A stretch of 64,000 bases of DNA, from the NCBI GenBank assembly GCA_900542355.1, contig UQNE01000002.1, positions 171,909-235,908 on the forward strand, read 5' to 3'. The stretch's first letter is position 1. Each line of letters starts with the position of its first letter. This stretch comes from an uncultured Bacteroidales bacterium (GTDB lineage: Bacteria > Bacteroidota > Bacteroidia > Bacteroidales > Paludibacteraceae). Of the stretch, positions 62,512 to 64,000 are shown in pieces. The notes under the pieces are model-generated. The model saw nothing but the letters and a program-made list of their open reading frames with translations. It ran no database searches and had not been told where the DNA came from. Made by a program: the position numbers and the translations under genes.

Positions 62512-62557
62512 ATAAACACTGCTACTTAGTATTTATTAACAATTACTTTTAAGCACT

Positions 62558-63736
62558 ATGATTCAAACAATGCGTTGGTACGGGCCTAACGACCCCGTTT
62601 CGCTTGCCGACATCCGCATGGCGGGTGCTACAGGCGTCATCACCGCCCTTCACCATATCCCCAACGGCGATATTTGGTCGCTCGATGAGATACGCAAACG
62701 CAAAGCCGAGATAGAGGCGGCAGGATTGCAGTGGACGGGTGTCGAGTCCGTTCCCGTACACGAGCATATCAAGACGCAAGAGGGTGATTATCAGCGTTAT
62801 ATCGACCATTACAAGCAGACTCTCCGCAACCTCGGCGAGTGCGGTATCCGTATGGTTACCTACAATTTTATGCCTGTGCTCGATTGGACGCGCACCAACC
62901 TCGATTATATCTTTCCCGATGGCAGCCACGGACTGATGTTCGAGCGGGCAGCATACATCGCTTTCGACCTTTTCATCCTTCGTCGTGAGGGAGCGGATAG
63001 CGAGTATTCCGAGACCGACAAAGCACGCGCCTATGCACGCTATCAACAGATGTCGCCCGCTGATATTCAGACACTTACGCGCACGATGATTATGGGTCTT
63101 CCCGGCTCCGAAGAGTCCTTCACGCTCGACCAATTCCGTGAGCAACTCCTCCGCTACAAGCATATCGATGCCGACAGCCTCCGTGCTAACCTCATCTATT
63201 TCTTGCGTGAGGTATGCCCCGTGGCAGACGAAGCGGGTATATCGCTCGTCATCCACCCCGACGACCCTCCTATGCCCATCCTCGGTTTGCCGCGTGTGCT
63301 CTCCTCCGCCGCTGATTTTCAGTTGCTTATCGACACGGTTCCCAACCCGAGCAACGGACTCTGTCTGTGTACAGGCTCTTTCGGTGGCGCAGGCAAACAC
63401 GACCTCATCGATATGATGCGCCGTTTTGGTGAGCGTATCAATTTCGTGCATCTCCGTGCCGTCACTCAGACACCCGAGGGCGATTTCTACGAGAAATGGA
63501 CCTTCGAGGGCGACCTCGATACCTACGAGTTCCTCCGTGCCATGTACGAGGTGGAGCAACGCCGAGGCTGCTCTATCCCGCTCCGTCCCGACCACGGACA
63601 CTGTATCTGCGACGACCTCAATGCCGCCAAACGCACCAACCCCGGCTATACCCTCCTCGGTCGTATGCGCGAACTGGCAGAGATCCGCGGTATGCAACTC
63701 GCCATCGCCCGCCAAGCCAGCTCCTCCGCCCGCTAA
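62558..63736 (+). CDS. uxuA: UxuA, mannonate dehydratase
   Basis: A 392-residue protein that dehydrates D-mannonate to 2-keto-3-deoxygluconate in hexuronate degradation. It begins MIQTMRWYGPNDPVSLADIR and contains the UxuA landmarks ATGVITALHHIPNG, WTGVESVPVHEHIK and MVTYNFMPVLDWTRT. Later come SLVIHPDDPPMPILGLPR, LCLCTGSFGG, FVHLRAVTQ and IPLRPDHGH, which include the metal-binding histidine and cysteine residues. The length fits the family. The C-terminal ARQASSSAR adds a few variable residues. With the UxuB-like gene it links the glycan locus to central metabolism. Confidence 0.96.
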   Translation: MIQTMRWYGPNDPVSLADIRMAGATGVITALHHIPNGDIWSLDEIRKRKAEIEAAGLQWTGVESVPVHEHIKTQEGDYQRYIDHYKQTLRNLGECGIRMVTYNFMPVLDWTRTNLDYIFPDGSHGLMFERAAYIAFDLFILRREGADSEYSETDKARAYARYQQMSPADIQTLTRTMIMGLPGSEESFTLDQFREQLLRYKHIDADSLRANLIYFLREVCPVADEAGISLVIHPDDPPMPILGLPRVLSSAADFQLLIDTVPNPSNGLCLCTGSFGGAGKHDLIDMMRRFGERINFVHLRAVTQTPEGDFYEKWTFEGDLDTYEFLRAMYEVEQRRGCSIPLRPDHGHCICDDLNAAKRTNPGYTLLGRMRELAEIRGMQLAIARQASSSAR

Positions 63737-64000
63737 GGCGCAGCCCTATAGAAGGTACGGCTCTACCCGCTAAAGCGCAGATTTTTGTCCTACAAAAGGT
63801 AAGGTTCCGTTCAAGGCGTAAGTTTGCGAGAAATAAATAGAAAAAGGCTGTCCGACCCATGTCCGACAGCCTTTTTCATAATTTATAACCTCCTCGTTCT
63901 AATGGTAGTTTTAACGAACTATATGGCTTGCATAGAGAACCCATACACCACAAACACTAATTTAGTTTTTGGAAATTAGCAGCCGTATAGTAGATGTTTT
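63737..64000. other. 3' flank of uxuA
   Basis: After the stop codon the sequence contains short imperfect repeats (CTAAGGCGCAG and CTAAAGCGCAG), the terminator at 63841-63876 and an AT-rich end with no recognisable gene start before the window stops. Confidence 0.5.
63841..63876 (+). terminator. Terminator after uxuA
   Basis: A 12-bp perfect stem (63841-63852 with 63865-63876) with a 12-nt loop. The A-rich left and T-rich right arms make it able to work in both directions. Confidence 0.85.

Overview
The window is chromosomal DNA of a member of the order Bacteroidales (phylum Bacteroidota). It carries two SusC/SusD polysaccharide-utilisation loci. It shows repeated matches to the Bacteroidota promoter TTTG-N20-TAnnTTTG, A-rich leaders mostly without Shine-Dalgarno sequences, a giant secreted protein with a type IX secretion (T9SS)-like C-terminus, and a hybrid-sensor-like regulator. 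The genus cannot be named from the sequence. I saw no rRNA, tRNA, complete insertion sequence or CRISPR array.

Layout: (1) 1-7.4 kb, a pectin locus: the end of a SusC, a SusD lipoprotein, a family 1 pectate lyase and a GH28 polygalacturonase. (2) 7.4-9.4 kb, a small secreted protein followed by a long gene-free stretch that includes a promoter-hairpin unit resembling a small RNA gene. (3) 9.4-17.1 kb, a TetR regulator, an RND efflux operon with a PII-like protein, and a small heat-shock protein with a cysteine-rich insert. Both transcription units have a sigma-54-type promoter match. (4) 17.4-21.2 kb on the minus strand: an NtrC-type response regulator with no DNA-binding domain, recF and a GHL10 glycosidase. 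(5) 21.4-24.1 kb, a DUF262-HNH nuclease and an EcoRI-family adenine methyltransferase (probable restriction/defence pair), then a structured inverted-repeat element. (6) 24.1-26.9 kb, patatin, FtsB/DivIC-like protein, a small membrane protein, RuvC and ferredoxin. (7) 27-29.3 kb, a 5'-truncated type III-like helicase-nuclease and a polypurine tract. (8) 29.3-32.7 kb, a sigma-54 activator with an altered GAFTGA loop, an LptE-like lipoprotein, SecG and a choloylglycine-hydrolase family enzyme. (9) 32.9-41.1 kb, a 2377-residue repeat protein overlapping an outer-membrane barrel gene. (10) 41.5-46.7 kb, exopolysaccharide genes: a WlbA-like dehydrogenase, two Wza-type export proteins and a Wzc-type tyrosine kinase. 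(11) 46.8-63.7 kb, a second locus: GH2 enzyme, a membrane-bound AraC regulator with a propeller sensor but no kinase, SusC, SusD, three secreted proteins (one a GH50-like enzyme), and the hexuronate enzymes UxuB-like reductase and UxuA.

The most unusual signals are: a shared roughly 26-residue C-terminal tail on four otherwise unrelated secreted proteins; several families of short dispersed intergenic repeats, including three composite polypyrimidine plus 11-bp tandem arrays; sigma-54 control signals next to two atypical sigma-54 activators; the kinase-less sensor-regulator; the CxC-rich small heat-shock protein; and the giant repeat protein with its translationally coupled barrel.
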